A DNA stretch of 64,000 nucleotides from Mycolicibacterium sphagni. Lineage in GTDB: Bacteria > Actinomycetota > Actinomycetes > Mycobacteriales > Mycobacteriaceae. Positions within the stretch are counted from its first letter, which is position 1. Every line of letters begins with the position of its first letter. The notes beneath the pieces are model-generated. The model did no database searches. It saw nothing but the letters and a program-made list of their open reading frames with translations, and was not told the DNA's origin. The position numbers and the translations under genes were made by a program. The stretch is taken from assembly GCF_002250655.1 (NCBI RefSeq), contig NZ_NOZR01000030.1, positions 1 to 64,000 on the forward strand, read 5' to 3'. This document shows positions 16,679-25,037 of this stretch, piece after piece.

Positions 16679-17668
16679 GTGGCGACATCCAAGGTCGAGC
16701 GGTTGATGAATCTCGTCATCGCGCTGCTGTCCACGCACGGCTACATCACCGCCGAACGCATCCGGGCCAGCGTCGCCGGTTACGCCGACAGCCCCAGTGA
16801 TGAAGCGTTCTCCCGGATGTTCGAACGCGACAAGAACGAACTGCGCGATCTCGGCATCCCGTTGGAGACCGGCCGGGTCTCGGCGTTCGACCCCACCGAG
16901 GGATACCGGATCAACCGCGACGCCTACGCGCTGCCCGACATCGAACTCACCGACGAGGAAGCCGGCGCTGTGGCGATCGCCACCCAGCTGTGGGAGTCGC
17001 CCGAGCTGATCACCGCGACCCAGGGCGCCCTGCTGAAATTGCGGGCCGCCGGTGTCGACGTCGATCCGGATGCCGCCGTCGCGATCACTACCGCCTCCGG
17101 GCCGCCGGGGCTGCGCGGATCCGAGGATGTACTGGGAAACCTGTTGTCGGCCATCAACTCTGGTAAAGCAGTACAGTTCCGGCACCGTTCCCTGCCCACC
17201 GATCCGTACACCGTGCGCACCGTGGAACCGTGGGGTGTGGTCACCGATCGCGGCCGCTGGTACCTGGTCGGTCATGATCGGGATCGGAATGCCACCAGGA
17301 CATTTCGGTTGTCCCGCATCGATGCCGACATCACAATCGTGGGGCCGCCGGGAGCGGTGATTCGCCCCGACGGGGTCGACCTGCGGGTGATCGTGGACCA
17401 GGTCATCGGTGAGACACCCAGTGGCGTGAAAGCCTCGGTGTGGGTGGCTGACGGGCGGGCGATGTCGTTGCGGCGCAACGGCAGAGCGGCCGGCCCACGC
17501 ACCATCGGTGGACGTGCCGGGGAGATCATCGAACTCGACATCGGCACCAGGGACCGCCTCGCCCGCGAGGTTGCGGGGTATGGCGCCGACGCGCTGGTTC
17601 TGGAACCGGCCGCACTGCGCGACGACGTGCTGGCCCGGCTGCGGGCGCAGGCGGGGGAGAGCGCATGA
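16679..17668 (+). CDS. pafB: WYL-domain transcription activator PafB
   Basis: With PafC it forms the PafBC activator of the LexA-independent mycobacterial DNA-damage response. The 329 residues comprise an N-terminal winged helix-turn-helix (about 1-75, LLSTHGYITAERIRASVAG), a WYL domain (about 145-225, with WYLVGHDRDRNATRTFRLSRI) and a C-terminal WCX extension. WYL domains are thought to sense single-stranded DNA. The start is GTG with TAAGGT seven bases upstream. Its stop overlaps the pafC ATG by four bases. It corresponds to Rv2096c. Confidence 0.94.
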   Translation: MATSKVERLMNLVIALLSTHGYITAERIRASVAGYADSPSDEAFSRMFERDKNELRDLGIPLETGRVSAFDPTEGYRINRDAYALPDIELTDEEAGAVAIATQLWESPELITATQGALLKLRAAGVDVDPDAAVAITTASGPPGLRGSEDVLGNLLSAINSGKAVQFRHRSLPTDPYTVRTVEPWGVVTDRGRWYLVGHDRDRNATRTFRLSRIDADITIVGPPGAVIRPDGVDLRVIVDQVIGETPSGVKASVWVADGRAMSLRRNGRAAGPRTIGGRAGEIIELDIGTRDRLAREVAGYGADALVLEPAALRDDVLARLRAQAGESA

Positions 17669-18636
17669 GTCCCGTGTCGACGCGGCTGGTGCGGCTGCTG
17701 AACATGGTCCCGTACCTGAAGGCCAACCCCAGCATCACTTACGCCGAGGCCGCCGCCGACCTGGGCGTGACCCGCAAGCAGCTTCAGCAGGATCTCGATC
17801 AGCTGTGGATGTGCGGTCTGCCGGGCTATGGCCCCGGCGATCTGATCGACTTCGAATTCTCCGGCGACACCATCAAGGTGACGTTCTCAGCGGGCATGGA
17901 CGAACCGCTGCGGCTGACCTCGCCGGAAGCCACTGGCCTGTTGGTCGCGTTGCGCGCGCTGATCGACATCCCCGGGGTCGTCGATCCACAGGCCGCGCTG
18001 TCCGCGATCGCCAAGATCGAGTCGGCGGCGGGCACCGTCAGTCCCGACCACACCCACGCCGTCGCCGCGGTGGAGGAGCGGGCGCCCATCGAAAGTGACA
18101 CCGCCGCTGCCGTGCGCGCGGCGGTCCGTGATGGTCGCGCGCTGTCGATCGAGTACTACTCGGCGTCGCGCGACCAGTTGTCCAGCCGCGTCGTGGACCC
18201 CATCCGGGTGGTGCTGGTCGGCGATCACAGCTATCTGAACGCATGGTCACGCGACGCAGAGGGGGTGCGGCTGTTCCGGTTCGACCGCATCGTGGAGGCG
18301 ACCGTGCTCGACCAGGCCTCGGTCCCGCCGGAACCGGCCGTCCAAGCCCCGCCGGACACCTCGCTTTTCGACGCCGATCCCGCCCTGCCGGCCGCGACGC
18401 TGCTGGTGGCCCGGGCGGCGTCGTGGATGCTCGAGTACTACCCGATGCGGATCCTCGAGGAGTTGCCCGACGGCACCTACAAGGCCGTGATGACCTACGC
18501 GTCGGAGGAGTGGATGACCCGGCTGCTGCTGGGATTCGGCGGCGACGTGCGGGTGCTGGAGCCCGAATCGCTGGTGACCCGGGTGCGCCAGGGCGCCGCG
18601 GCGGCGCTGGCGGCTTACGGCGACTTGGCTGGCTGA
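17665..18636 (+). CDS. pafC: WYL-domain transcription activator PafC
   Basis: Partner of PafB, 323 residues with the same order of domains: winged helix-turn-helix (about 1-70, NPSITYAEAAADLGVTRKQL), WYL domain (about 150-225, with SIEYYSASRDQLSSRVVDPI and AWSRDAEGVRLFRFDRI) and C-terminal WCX domain. It shares the ATGA overlap with pafB, so the two are made in equal amounts, which fits the heterodimer. Although encoded beside the Pup ligase, the pair works in DNA-damage control rather than in pupylation. It corresponds to Rv2095c. Confidence 0.94.
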   Translation: MSPVSTRLVRLLNMVPYLKANPSITYAEAAADLGVTRKQLQQDLDQLWMCGLPGYGPGDLIDFEFSGDTIKVTFSAGMDEPLRLTSPEATGLLVALRALIDIPGVVDPQAALSAIAKIESAAGTVSPDHTHAVAAVEERAPIESDTAAAVRAAVRDGRALSIEYYSASRDQLSSRVVDPIRVVLVGDHSYLNAWSRDAEGVRLFRFDRIVEATVLDQASVPPEPAVQAPPDTSLFDADPALPAATLLVARAASWMLEYYPMRILEELPDGTYKAVMTYASEEWMTRLLLGFGGDVRVLEPESLVTRVRQGAAAALAAYGDLAG

Positions 18637-18701
18637 CCTGCATCCGCGCTCGTCACGGGGCTGGTGGGGTAGCATCGAGACAACTTCTGGAGGTGACCAA
18701 A

Positions 18702-18965
18702 TTGGGTGCTCTACAACCGTGGCACTGGCTGATTCTCATCGCCGTGGTCGTGCTGCTCTTCGGGTCGAAGAGGTTGCCTGACGCTGCCCGCTCGTTGGGC
18801 AAGTCGATGCGCATCTTCAAGTCAGAGGTCAAGGAGCTGCAGAGCGAGAGCAAGACGGACACTCCTGTCACGCCTGCGCAGCCTCCCACCCAGGTTCAGT
18901 CCGAGCGCGTCGAGGCCCCGGTCACACCGCCGGCCCAGAGCCACACCGACGCCAAACCGGCCTGA
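18702..18965 (+). CDS. tatA: Sec-independent translocase subunit TatA
   Basis: Pore-forming subunit of the twin-arginine translocase, 87 residues. A single membrane helix (LIAVVVLLFG) follows a short periplasmic start, then the FGSKRLPDAARSLGKS hinge and amphipathic helix, and a polar tail. The open frame runs in from pafC sequence, so the start must be chosen. TTG at 18702 is preceded by GGAGG eight bases upstream and gives an N-terminus (MGALQPWHW) matching mycobacterial TatA. A GTG at 18693 overlaps that ribosome-binding site. It corresponds to Rv2094c. Confidence 0.93.
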   Translation: MGALQPWHWLILIAVVVLLFGSKRLPDAARSLGKSMRIFKSEVKELQSESKTDTPVTPAQPPTQVQSERVEAPVTPPAQSHTDAKPA

Positions 18966-19010
18966 ACCCGCCGACGATCAGGCGCCCACGCGCCGTAGTT
19001 AGATGCTGCC

Positions 19011-19946
19011 GTGCGCACCCCTAAGATTCTGTCGCAGCTTGATCCGCGACAACGTCGTAGCCGCACCAACCCCGACGGGACGATGTCACTCGTCGACCAC
19101 ATCCGGGAGTTGCGGACCCGCTTGTTGATCGCCATGGGTGCCGTCGCGTTGACCACCATCGTGGGTTTCCTTTGGTACAGTCACGGCTTTTTCGGCGTCG
19201 AGAGCCTGGGGGAATGGCTGCGCGAGCCCTATTGCTCGCTACCCCAGTCAGCGCGCGCCGACATCAGCGCCGACGGCGGCTGCCGCCTGCTGGCCACGGC
19301 GCCGTTCGACCAGTTCATGCTGCGCCTCAAGGTCGGCCTGACGGCGGGCATCGTGCTGGCGTGCCCGGTGTGGCTGCACCAGTTGTGGGCGTTCATCACT
19401 CCCGGGCTGTACCGCAACGAGCGGCGCTTCGCGTCGGTGTTCGTCTTCTTCGCCGCGCTGCTGTTCGTGTCCGGCACGGTGCTGGCCTACTTCGTGCTGT
19501 CCAAGGCGTTGCACTTCCTGCTCACCGTCGGCAGCGACGTTCAGGTCACGGCGCTGTCCGGTGACCAATATTTCGGCTTCCTGATCAACTTGCTGCTGAT
19601 TTTCGGTGTCAGCTTCGAATTTCCGCTGCTGATCATCATGCTCAACATGATCGGGATGCTGCCGTACGCCAAGCTCAAGGCGTGGCGCCGCGGCTTGATC
19701 TTCGGGGTGTTCGTCTTCGCCGCTTTCGCCACGCCTGGCTCCGATCCGTTCTCGATGCTCGCCCTCGGCATGGCGCTGACGCTGCTGCTGGAATTCGCCA
19801 TCCAGATCACCAGGCTGCACGACCGGCGCAAGGCAAAGCGGGATGCGCAGGCCGAGATTCCCGACGACCAGGCCGCACCGATCGAGGCGCCGACGCCGGT
19901 GGCGGCTCCCGTGACATTCGCGGCACAGCATGACGACATCACCTGA
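19011..19946 (+). CDS. tatC: Sec-independent translocase subunit TatC
   Basis: Polytopic receptor for twin-arginine signal peptides, 311 residues. The family N-terminus (MSLVDHIRELRTRLLIA) is followed by six membrane helices, including SVFVFFAALLFVSGTVLAYF and the conserved FGVSFEFPLLIIML segment. A charged cytoplasmic tail rich in Ala/Pro follows the last helix. The start is GTG. It lies 45 bp after tatA, and its last 17 bases overlap helY, so the three genes form one transcription unit. It corresponds to Rv2093c. Confidence 0.96.
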   Translation: MRTPKILSQLDPRQRRSRTNPDGTMSLVDHIRELRTRLLIAMGAVALTTIVGFLWYSHGFFGVESLGEWLREPYCSLPQSARADISADGGCRLLATAPFDQFMLRLKVGLTAGIVLACPVWLHQLWAFITPGLYRNERRFASVFVFFAALLFVSGTVLAYFVLSKALHFLLTVGSDVQVTALSGDQYFGFLINLLLIFGVSFEFPLLIIMLNMIGMLPYAKLKAWRRGLIFGVFVFAAFATPGSDPFSMLALGMALTLLLEFAIQITRLHDRRKAKRDAQAEIPDDQAAPIEAPTPVAAPVTFAAQHDDIT

Positions 19947-22734
19947 GTCCGGTGGACTGGGGGCGGAACTGGCCCGGTTCACCGAGCTGCTGACGTTTCG
20001 GCTCGACCCGTTCCAGGTGCAGGCGTGCGAAGCATTGGAGCGCGGGCACGGCGTGCTGGTGTGCGCGCCGACTGGCGCGGGTAAGACCGTCGTCGGAGAG
20101 TTCGCGGTGCACCTCGCGTTGGCGGCCGGTCGAAAGTGCTTCTACACCACGCCGATCAAGGCACTGAGCAACCAGAAGCACAACGATCTGGTGCGTCGTT
20201 ACGGCGCTGAGAAGATCGGCTTGCTCACTGGCGATCAGTCGGTCAACGGCGATGCGCCGATCGTGGTGATGACCACCGAGGTGCTCCGCAACATGCTGTA
20301 CGCCGGTGCCGAAACATTGCGTGCGCTGTCCTTTGTGGTTATGGATGAGGTCCACTTCCTGGCCGACCGGATGCGCGGCGCGGTGTGGGAGGAGGTGATC
20401 CTGCACCTGCCCGAGGATGTGCGTCTGGTCAGCTTGTCGGCCACTGTGAGCAACGCCGAGGAGTTCGGCGGCTGGATACAGACCGTGCGCGGCGATACCA
20501 CTGTCGTCGTCGACGAACATCGGCCGGTTCCCTTGTGGCAGCACGTATTGGTCGGCAAGCGGATGTTCGATCTGTTCGACTATTCGGCTGGGACAAACAC
20601 GGCGGGCAGAGAACACCTCGTCGACCCGGACCTGATCCGCCACATCGCGCACCGGCGGGAAGCCGAACGCCTGACTGACTGGGAGCCCCGTCGGCGCGGG
20701 CCTCGGCGCGGTGGGCCCGGCACCGGCTTGTATCGGCCTCCGGCGCGCCCCGACGTGATCGCATCCCTTGACCGCGAAGGCCTGCTGCCCGCCATTACAT
20801 TCATCTTCTCCCGCGCCGGCTGCGACGCCGCCGTCAAGCAGTGTCTGCGCAGTCCGCTGCGGCTCACCGACGACGAGGACCGTAAGCGGATCGCCGAGGT
20901 GATCGACCGCCGCTGTGGCGATCTCGCCGATGCCGACCTGGTGGTGCTCGACTACTACGAGTGGCGGGAGGGCCTCCTTCGGGGGCTGGCGGCCCACCAC
21001 GCCGGCATGCTGCCGGTGTTCCGGCACACCGTCGAGGAACTGTTCACCGCGGGCCTGGTCAAGGCTGTCTTCGCGACCGAGACGTTGGCCCTCGGCATCA
21101 ACATGCCCGCCCGCACCGTCGTGTTGGAGAAGCTGGTCAAGTTCAACGGCGAACAGCACATGCCGCTGACGCCGGGGGAGTACACCCAGCTGACCGGCCG
21201 TGCGGGCCGACGCGGCATCGACGTCGAGGGTCATGCCGTCGTGTTGTGGCACCCCGGCGAAAACACAGCGGAGCCTTCAGAAATTGCTGGGCTGGCCTCG
21301 ACCCGAACTTTCCCGCTGAGGAGCTCGTTCGCGCCGTCGTACAACATGACGATCAACCTGGTGAACCAGATGGGCCCCGAGCAGGCCCACCAACTGCTGG
21401 AGCGGTCGTTCGCGCAGTACCAGGCCGATCGGTCGGTGGTGGGCCTGGTCCGCGGCGTCGAGCGCGGCGAGAAGATGCTCGGCGAGATCGCCGCCGAACT
21501 GGGCTGGGACCGCCGCGCCAATCCCGACCGTGAGCCGGCGGTCCTCGGCTATGTGCGGTTGCGCGCCAAGATCAGCGAGCGGGAGCGGGCGCAGTCCCGG
21601 GCGTCGCGGCTGCAGCGCAGGCAGGTCACCGCGGACGCGTTGGCAGCACTGCGCCGCGGCGACATCATCAACATCAACCAGGGGCGCCGCGGTGGGCTGG
21701 CCGTGGTGCTGGAAGCGGCCAACGACCCGTCCGATCCCCGTCCCTTGGTGCTGACCGAAAACCGTTGGGCGGGAAGGGTTTCCTCGTCTGACTTCGCGGG
21801 GTTGACGGCACCGCTCGGGTCGATGTCGCTGCCGAAGCGGGTCGAGCATCGCCAGCCGAGGGTGCGACGGGATCTGGCGTCAGCGTTGCTGTCGGCGTCG
21901 GCCGGGCTCATGGTGCCCTCGGCCCGCAAGCGGCGCGGCGAATCCGACGAGCCTGCCGACATTGACCCGGAGCTGATGAAGTTGCGGGAGGCGATGCGTA
22001 AGCACTCCGCGCACGGGCTGCCCGACCGGGAAGTCAAGGTCCGCATCGGTGAGCGCTATCTGCGGGTGGAGCGCGACAACGAGCAGATTCGCAACAAGGT
22101 GAGCGCGGCGACCAATTCACTGGCCCGCACGTTCGACCGAATCGTCGGGCTGCTGACTGAGCGCGGATTCATCGAGGACAAGTCTGATGGCGATCCCCGG
22201 GTGACGGCCGACGGCCGGCTGCTGGCGCGGATCTACAGCGAGAGCGATCTGCTGGTAGCCGAATGTCTGCGTAAGGGCACCTGGAAGGGTCTGGCGCCGG
22301 CCGAGCTGGCCGCGGTCCTGTCGGCGATGGTGTTCGAGACCCGCGGCAGTGACGGGCCCACGCCGGCCCACGCGATCGACATGCCCACCCCGAACGTCCG
22401 CCGCGCGTTGGTCGAGACTCGGCGGCTGTCGGGACAGCTTCGGGCCGACGAGAGCCGGCACCGGATCGCGCCCTCCCGCCAGCCCGACGAGGGGTTCGTG
22501 GCCGCCGTCTACCGCTGGGCGACGACCGGCGACCTGGCTGCCGCCCTGGCGGCCTCCGATGTGGCGGGCGGCGGCACGCCGCTGCCGGCCGGTGATTTCG
22601 TGCGGTGGTGCCGTCAGGTGCTCGATCTACTCGATCAGGTGCGCAATGCGGGGCCGGAAGCCGGTCTGCGGACGACGGCGAAACGCGCCATCGAGGACGT
22701 TCGGCGCGGCGTCGTTGCTGTTGATGGCGGGTAG
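19930..22734 (+). CDS. helY: Ski2-like DEAD/DEAH-box helicase HelY
   Basis: Large SF2 RNA helicase of the Ski2/Mtr4 type, 934 residues. Motif I APTGAGKT is at 46-53, motif II DEVH at 139-142, SATVSNAEEFGGW is motif III, and motif VI is QLTGRAGRRGID. The C-terminal half holds the DSHCT-type helical region. M. tuberculosis HelY (Rv2092c) is 906 residues. Its likely role is RNA turnover or structured-RNA processing; this is inferred from family. The ATG lies inside the end of tatC (17-bp overlap), a conserved mycobacterial arrangement. Confidence 0.94.
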   Translation: MTTSPESGGLGAELARFTELLTFRLDPFQVQACEALERGHGVLVCAPTGAGKTVVGEFAVHLALAAGRKCFYTTPIKALSNQKHNDLVRRYGAEKIGLLTGDQSVNGDAPIVVMTTEVLRNMLYAGAETLRALSFVVMDEVHFLADRMRGAVWEEVILHLPEDVRLVSLSATVSNAEEFGGWIQTVRGDTTVVVDEHRPVPLWQHVLVGKRMFDLFDYSAGTNTAGREHLVDPDLIRHIAHRREAERLTDWEPRRRGPRRGGPGTGLYRPPARPDVIASLDREGLLPAITFIFSRAGCDAAVKQCLRSPLRLTDDEDRKRIAEVIDRRCGDLADADLVVLDYYEWREGLLRGLAAHHAGMLPVFRHTVEELFTAGLVKAVFATETLALGINMPARTVVLEKLVKFNGEQHMPLTPGEYTQLTGRAGRRGIDVEGHAVVLWHPGENTAEPSEIAGLASTRTFPLRSSFAPSYNMTINLVNQMGPEQAHQLLERSFAQYQADRSVVGLVRGVERGEKMLGEIAAELGWDRRANPDREPAVLGYVRLRAKISERERAQSRASRLQRRQVTADALAALRRGDIININQGRRGGLAVVLEAANDPSDPRPLVLTENRWAGRVSSSDFAGLTAPLGSMSLPKRVEHRQPRVRRDLASALLSASAGLMVPSARKRRGESDEPADIDPELMKLREAMRKHSAHGLPDREVKVRIGERYLRVERDNEQIRNKVSAATNSLARTFDRIVGLLTERGFIEDKSDGDPRVTADGRLLARIYSESDLLVAECLRKGTWKGLAPAELAAVLSAMVFETRGSDGPTPAHAIDMPTPNVRRALVETRRLSGQLRADESRHRIAPSRQPDEGFVAAVYRWATTGDLAAALAASDVAGGGTPLPAGDFVRWCRQVLDLLDQVRNAGPEAGLRTTAKRAIEDVRRGVVAVDGG

Positions 22735-22764
22735 GGTTGTGCAAACGCTACGGTGGGAGCGGCG

Positions 22765-22796
22765 AAGCGCTACCAGATCAAAGCGCTACCAGATCA
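22765..22796 (+). repeat. Tandem 16-bp duplication upstream of the DUF4333 gene
   Basis: Two exact head-to-tail copies of AAGCGCTACCAGATCA (22765-22780 and 22781-22796), ending against the AAGGAGA ribosome-binding site at about 22796. It lies in the 72-bp gap between helY and the next gene. Confidence 0.9.
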
Positions 22797-22806
22797 AGGA
22801 GAGACG

Positions 22807-23577
22807 ATGAGCGGACCGCAGGGATCTGACCCCAATCCCTGGCAGGGCCAGCCCGCGCAGGGTCAGGATCAGCCCGCCCCCGGCTCCGAGCAGCCCACCC
22901 CGGGCGGTGAGACGCCGGCGTGGCAGCAGCCGACCGGCGAGCCTCCGGCCTGGCAGCCGCCCGCCTACACCCAGCAGCAGTACCCGCAATACGGGCAGCA
23001 GCCGACGCAGGGTTACCCGCAGCAGCCCTATCAGGCGCCCGCCGAGTACAACCCGGGCGCTTACGGCCAGCCGCAGTACGGGCAGCCCGGCCAGTACGGG
23101 CAGCCGCAGTACGGCCAGTACCCGCAGCAGCCCGGCCAGTACCCGCAGCAGCCCGGCCAGTACCCGCAGCAGCCGGGTGACCCTAACCAGCCTGGGCAGT
23201 TTGCTCCCTACCCGCAGCCAGATGCTGAAAAGGGCTCCAAGCGGTCCACGACCGTGATCTTCAGCGTCATCGGTGTGCTGGCCGCGATCGTCGTGGCGGT
23301 GGTGCTGGTGTTGGGCTTCTGGAAGCCCGGTTTCTTCGTGACCACCAAGCTGGACATCGGCAAGGCCCAGGTGGGCGTCCAGCAGATCCTCACCGACGAG
23401 ACCAACGGCTACGGTGCCAAGAACGTCAAGGACGTCAAGTGCAACAACGGTCAGAACCCGACCGTCAAAAAAGGTGACACGTTCACCTGCGAGGTGAGCA
23501 TCGATGGCACCAAGCGCCAGGTGACGGTGACGTTCCAGGACGACAAGGGCACCTACGAGGTCGGCCGGCCCAAGTAG
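22807..23577 (+). CDS. Membrane protein with Pro/Gln/Tyr repeat region and DUF4333 domain (Rv2091c-like)
   Basis: A 256-residue bitopic membrane protein. The long cytoplasmic N-terminus (about 1-145) is rich in Gln, Pro, Tyr and Gly and ends in three perfect GQYPQQP repeats. One membrane helix follows (about 150-170, VIFSVIGVLAAIVVAVVLVL), and the outer domain is DUF4333 (about 180-256) with two cysteines (VKCNNGQNP; TFTCEVSI) likely bonded to each other. The ATG at 22807 has AAGGAGA upstream, which is preferred over an in-frame start at 22753. Such Q/P-rich tails can phase separate or bind partners, but function is unknown. It corresponds to Rv2091c. Confidence 0.85.
   Translation: MSGPQGSDPNPWQGQPAQGQDQPAPGSEQPTPGGETPAWQQPTGEPPAWQPPAYTQQQYPQYGQQPTQGYPQQPYQAPAEYNPGAYGQPQYGQPGQYGQPQYGQYPQQPGQYPQQPGQYPQQPGDPNQPGQFAPYPQPDAEKGSKRSTTVIFSVIGVLAAIVVAVVLVLGFWKPGFFVTTKLDIGKAQVGVQQILTDETNGYGAKNVKDVKCNNGQNPTVKKGDTFTCEVSIDGTKRQVTVTFQDDKGTYEVGRPK
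23113..23175 (+). repeat. Three 21-bp tandem repeats inside the DUF4333 gene
   Basis: Units of 21 bp begin at 23113, 23134 and 23155. The first two are identical and the third differs in its last base. Each encodes GQYPQQP. The in-frame unit length allows expansion or contraction without breaking the gene. Confidence 0.9.
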
Positions 23578-23586
23578 CCGGCACAG

Positions 23587-23648
23587 CGTCGAGATAGCGC
23601 TCACGCATGGTCTACTCGACCTTTTGCTGCGTGGTTGCTATCTCGACG
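23587..23648. other. Nested three-tier palindrome between convergent genes
   Basis: CGTCGAGATAGC (23587-23598) pairs perfectly with GCTATCTCGACG (23637-23648). Inside it CACGCA (23602-23607) pairs with TGCGTG (23628-23633), and inside that GGTC (23609-23612) pairs with GACC (23618-23621). The intergenic space between the DUF4333 gene and the exonuclease gene is almost filled by this structure. It could act as a bidirectional terminator, a structured RNA or a small palindromic repeat element. Confidence 0.65.
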
Positions 23649-23658
23649 TGTATCCCGA

Positions 23659-24615
23659 CTAATCGGGCAGTGCGTCCAGCGCTTTCTGCAGGCGTCCGAT
23701 CGACGACGTAACGCCGTACGCGTGGGCCAGCTCGGCAACTCGGGCCGGATCGGCGGCAGCCAGCGGCAGCCGGTCGTCAGCAGTCGAGAACTCGACGGGC
23801 GCATCCTTGGCGACCAGCACCACGGGCCCGGCCGCCTCGATGTAATCGGTGGCCGCCAGCAGCTTGGCGCGAGAAGTCTTGGCCAACTTGGATTTCGGGT
23901 CGTGCGCAGCGGCCAGGATATCCGCCAGCGAGCCGTACTGCGCGAGTAGCGTTGCCGCGGTCTTCTCCCCGACGCCGGGCACCCCGGGCAGCCCGTCGGA
24001 TGGATCACCGCGCAGCAGAGCCAGTTCGGCGTAGGCGAGCCCCGCCCGGTGGATGGGCACCCCGTAGCGCTCGGCGACCTCAGCCGGCCCGAACATGGTC
24101 GCGTTCGACAGCCCCCGGCCCAGATACAGCACCCGCACCGGCACCGGGTCGTCACCGACCAGCTGCAGCAGATCGCGATCACCGCTGACGACCACCACGG
24201 GATCGCGATTTTCGGCCGTCGCCAGCGTGCCCAGCACGTCGTCGGCTTCGAAGCCCTCCGCCCCCGCGGTAGCGATCCCGAACGCGTCGAGCAGCTCCAT
24301 GATCATGTCGACCTGTGGGCTCAGATCGTCTGGTACTTCCTCCAAATCCGTTTCGCCACTGGGATTTTCCTCGGCAACTCGGTGTGCCTTGTACGACGGG
24401 ATCGCGTCCACCCGGAACTGCGGGCGCCAATCCAGATCCAGGCACACCACCAGGCGGGCCGGGCGTTCCCGGGTGATCAATGTGGCCACACTGTCGAGGA
24501 ACCCGCGCACAGCGTTGACCGGCCGGCCGTCGGGCGCGGTGATCGAGGAGGGCACGCCGAAGAACGAGCGAAACCACATGCTGGCGCCGTCAAGCAGCAA
24601 CACCGGTGCAGACAT
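23659..24615 (-). CDS. 5'-3' exonuclease / FEN-like nuclease (Rv2090-like)
   Basis: Flap-endonuclease-type protein of 318 residues, like the 5'-nuclease domain of DNA polymerase I but encoded alone. Metal-binding acidic motifs are seen in GFEADDVLGTLA and VSGDRDLLQLV, the arch residues in PSYKAHR, and the H3TH motif in LRGDPSDGLPGVPGVGEKTA. It would remove 5' flaps or RNA primers during replication and repair. Two starts are possible (24624 and 24615); the second has an AGGA about nine bases upstream and a native-looking MSAPVLLLDG N-terminus. It corresponds to Rv2090. Confidence 0.9.
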   Translation of the reverse strand: MSAPVLLLDGASMWFRSFFGVPSSITAPDGRPVNAVRGFLDSVATLITRERPARLVVCLDLDWRPQFRVDAIPSYKAHRVAEENPSGETDLEEVPDDLSPQVDMIMELLDAFGIATAGAEGFEADDVLGTLATAENRDPVVVVSGDRDLLQLVGDDPVPVRVLYLGRGLSNATMFGPAEVAERYGVPIHRAGLAYAELALLRGDPSDGLPGVPGVGEKTAATLLAQYGSLADILAAAHDPKSKLAKTSRAKLLAATDYIEAAGPVVLVAKDAPVEFSTADDRLPLAAADPARVAELAHAYGVTSSIGRLQKALDALPD

Positions 24616-24644
24616 GCCAGCCATCCTGCCAGTAGCGTTGGAGG

Positions 24645-25037
24645 ATGTCGTTCGCCATTGAGCGCATCGACCACGTGGTGGTCAACTGCCATGACGTCGG
24701 CGCCGTCGCCGACTGGTACGTCCGTGTCCTCGGTATGCGCCTCGAAACGTTTTCCGGTGACAGGTTGGCGTTGCGATTCGGCGATCAGAAGCTCAACCTG
24801 CGGCCGACCGGCGCGCCGGACTGGACCACCGCGGACGTCGACGCCCCCGGGTCGCTGGATCTGTGTTTCATCACCACGTCGTCGCCCGACGACGTCGCGG
24901 CACGGCTGCGCGACGCCGGGGTGGCGATCAGCCAGGGGCCTGTCACCAAGACCGGGGCGCTCGGTTCGATGACGTCGTACTACTGCCGCGATCCCGAGGG
25001 CAATCTGGTCGAGATCGCGAGTTACCCAGCGCGGTAA
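24645..25037 (+). CDS. VOC-family (glyoxalase-fold) protein
   Basis: A 130-residue vicinal oxygen chelate protein with two beta-alpha-beta-beta-beta modules: IERIDHVVVNCHDVGAVADWY at the start and YCRDPEGNLVEIASY at the end. His10 and Glu123 are in metal-ligand positions. Family members include glyoxalases, dioxygenases and resistance proteins, so the substrate cannot be named. TAGCGT lies six bases before the ATG. It diverges from the exonuclease gene, and its 3' end overlaps the convergent next gene by 16 bases. Confidence 0.82.
   Translation: MSFAIERIDHVVVNCHDVGAVADWYVRVLGMRLETFSGDRLALRFGDQKLNLRPTGAPDWTTADVDAPGSLDLCFITTSSPDDVAARLRDAGVAISQGPVTKTGALGSMTSYYCRDPEGNLVEIASYPAR

Noticed and set aside
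15158..17275. 705-codon minus-strand open frame across pafA and pafB
   Set aside because: It is antisense to two well-conserved genes and its translation is His/Gly/Val/Asp-rich with no domain, the usual high-GC shadow.
19939..21252. 437-codon minus-strand open frame across helY
   Set aside because: Antisense shadow of the helicase motifs; no start signals or family features.
23113..23175. CRISPR-like array
   Set aside because: The repeats are contiguous without spacers and are codon repeats within a gene.
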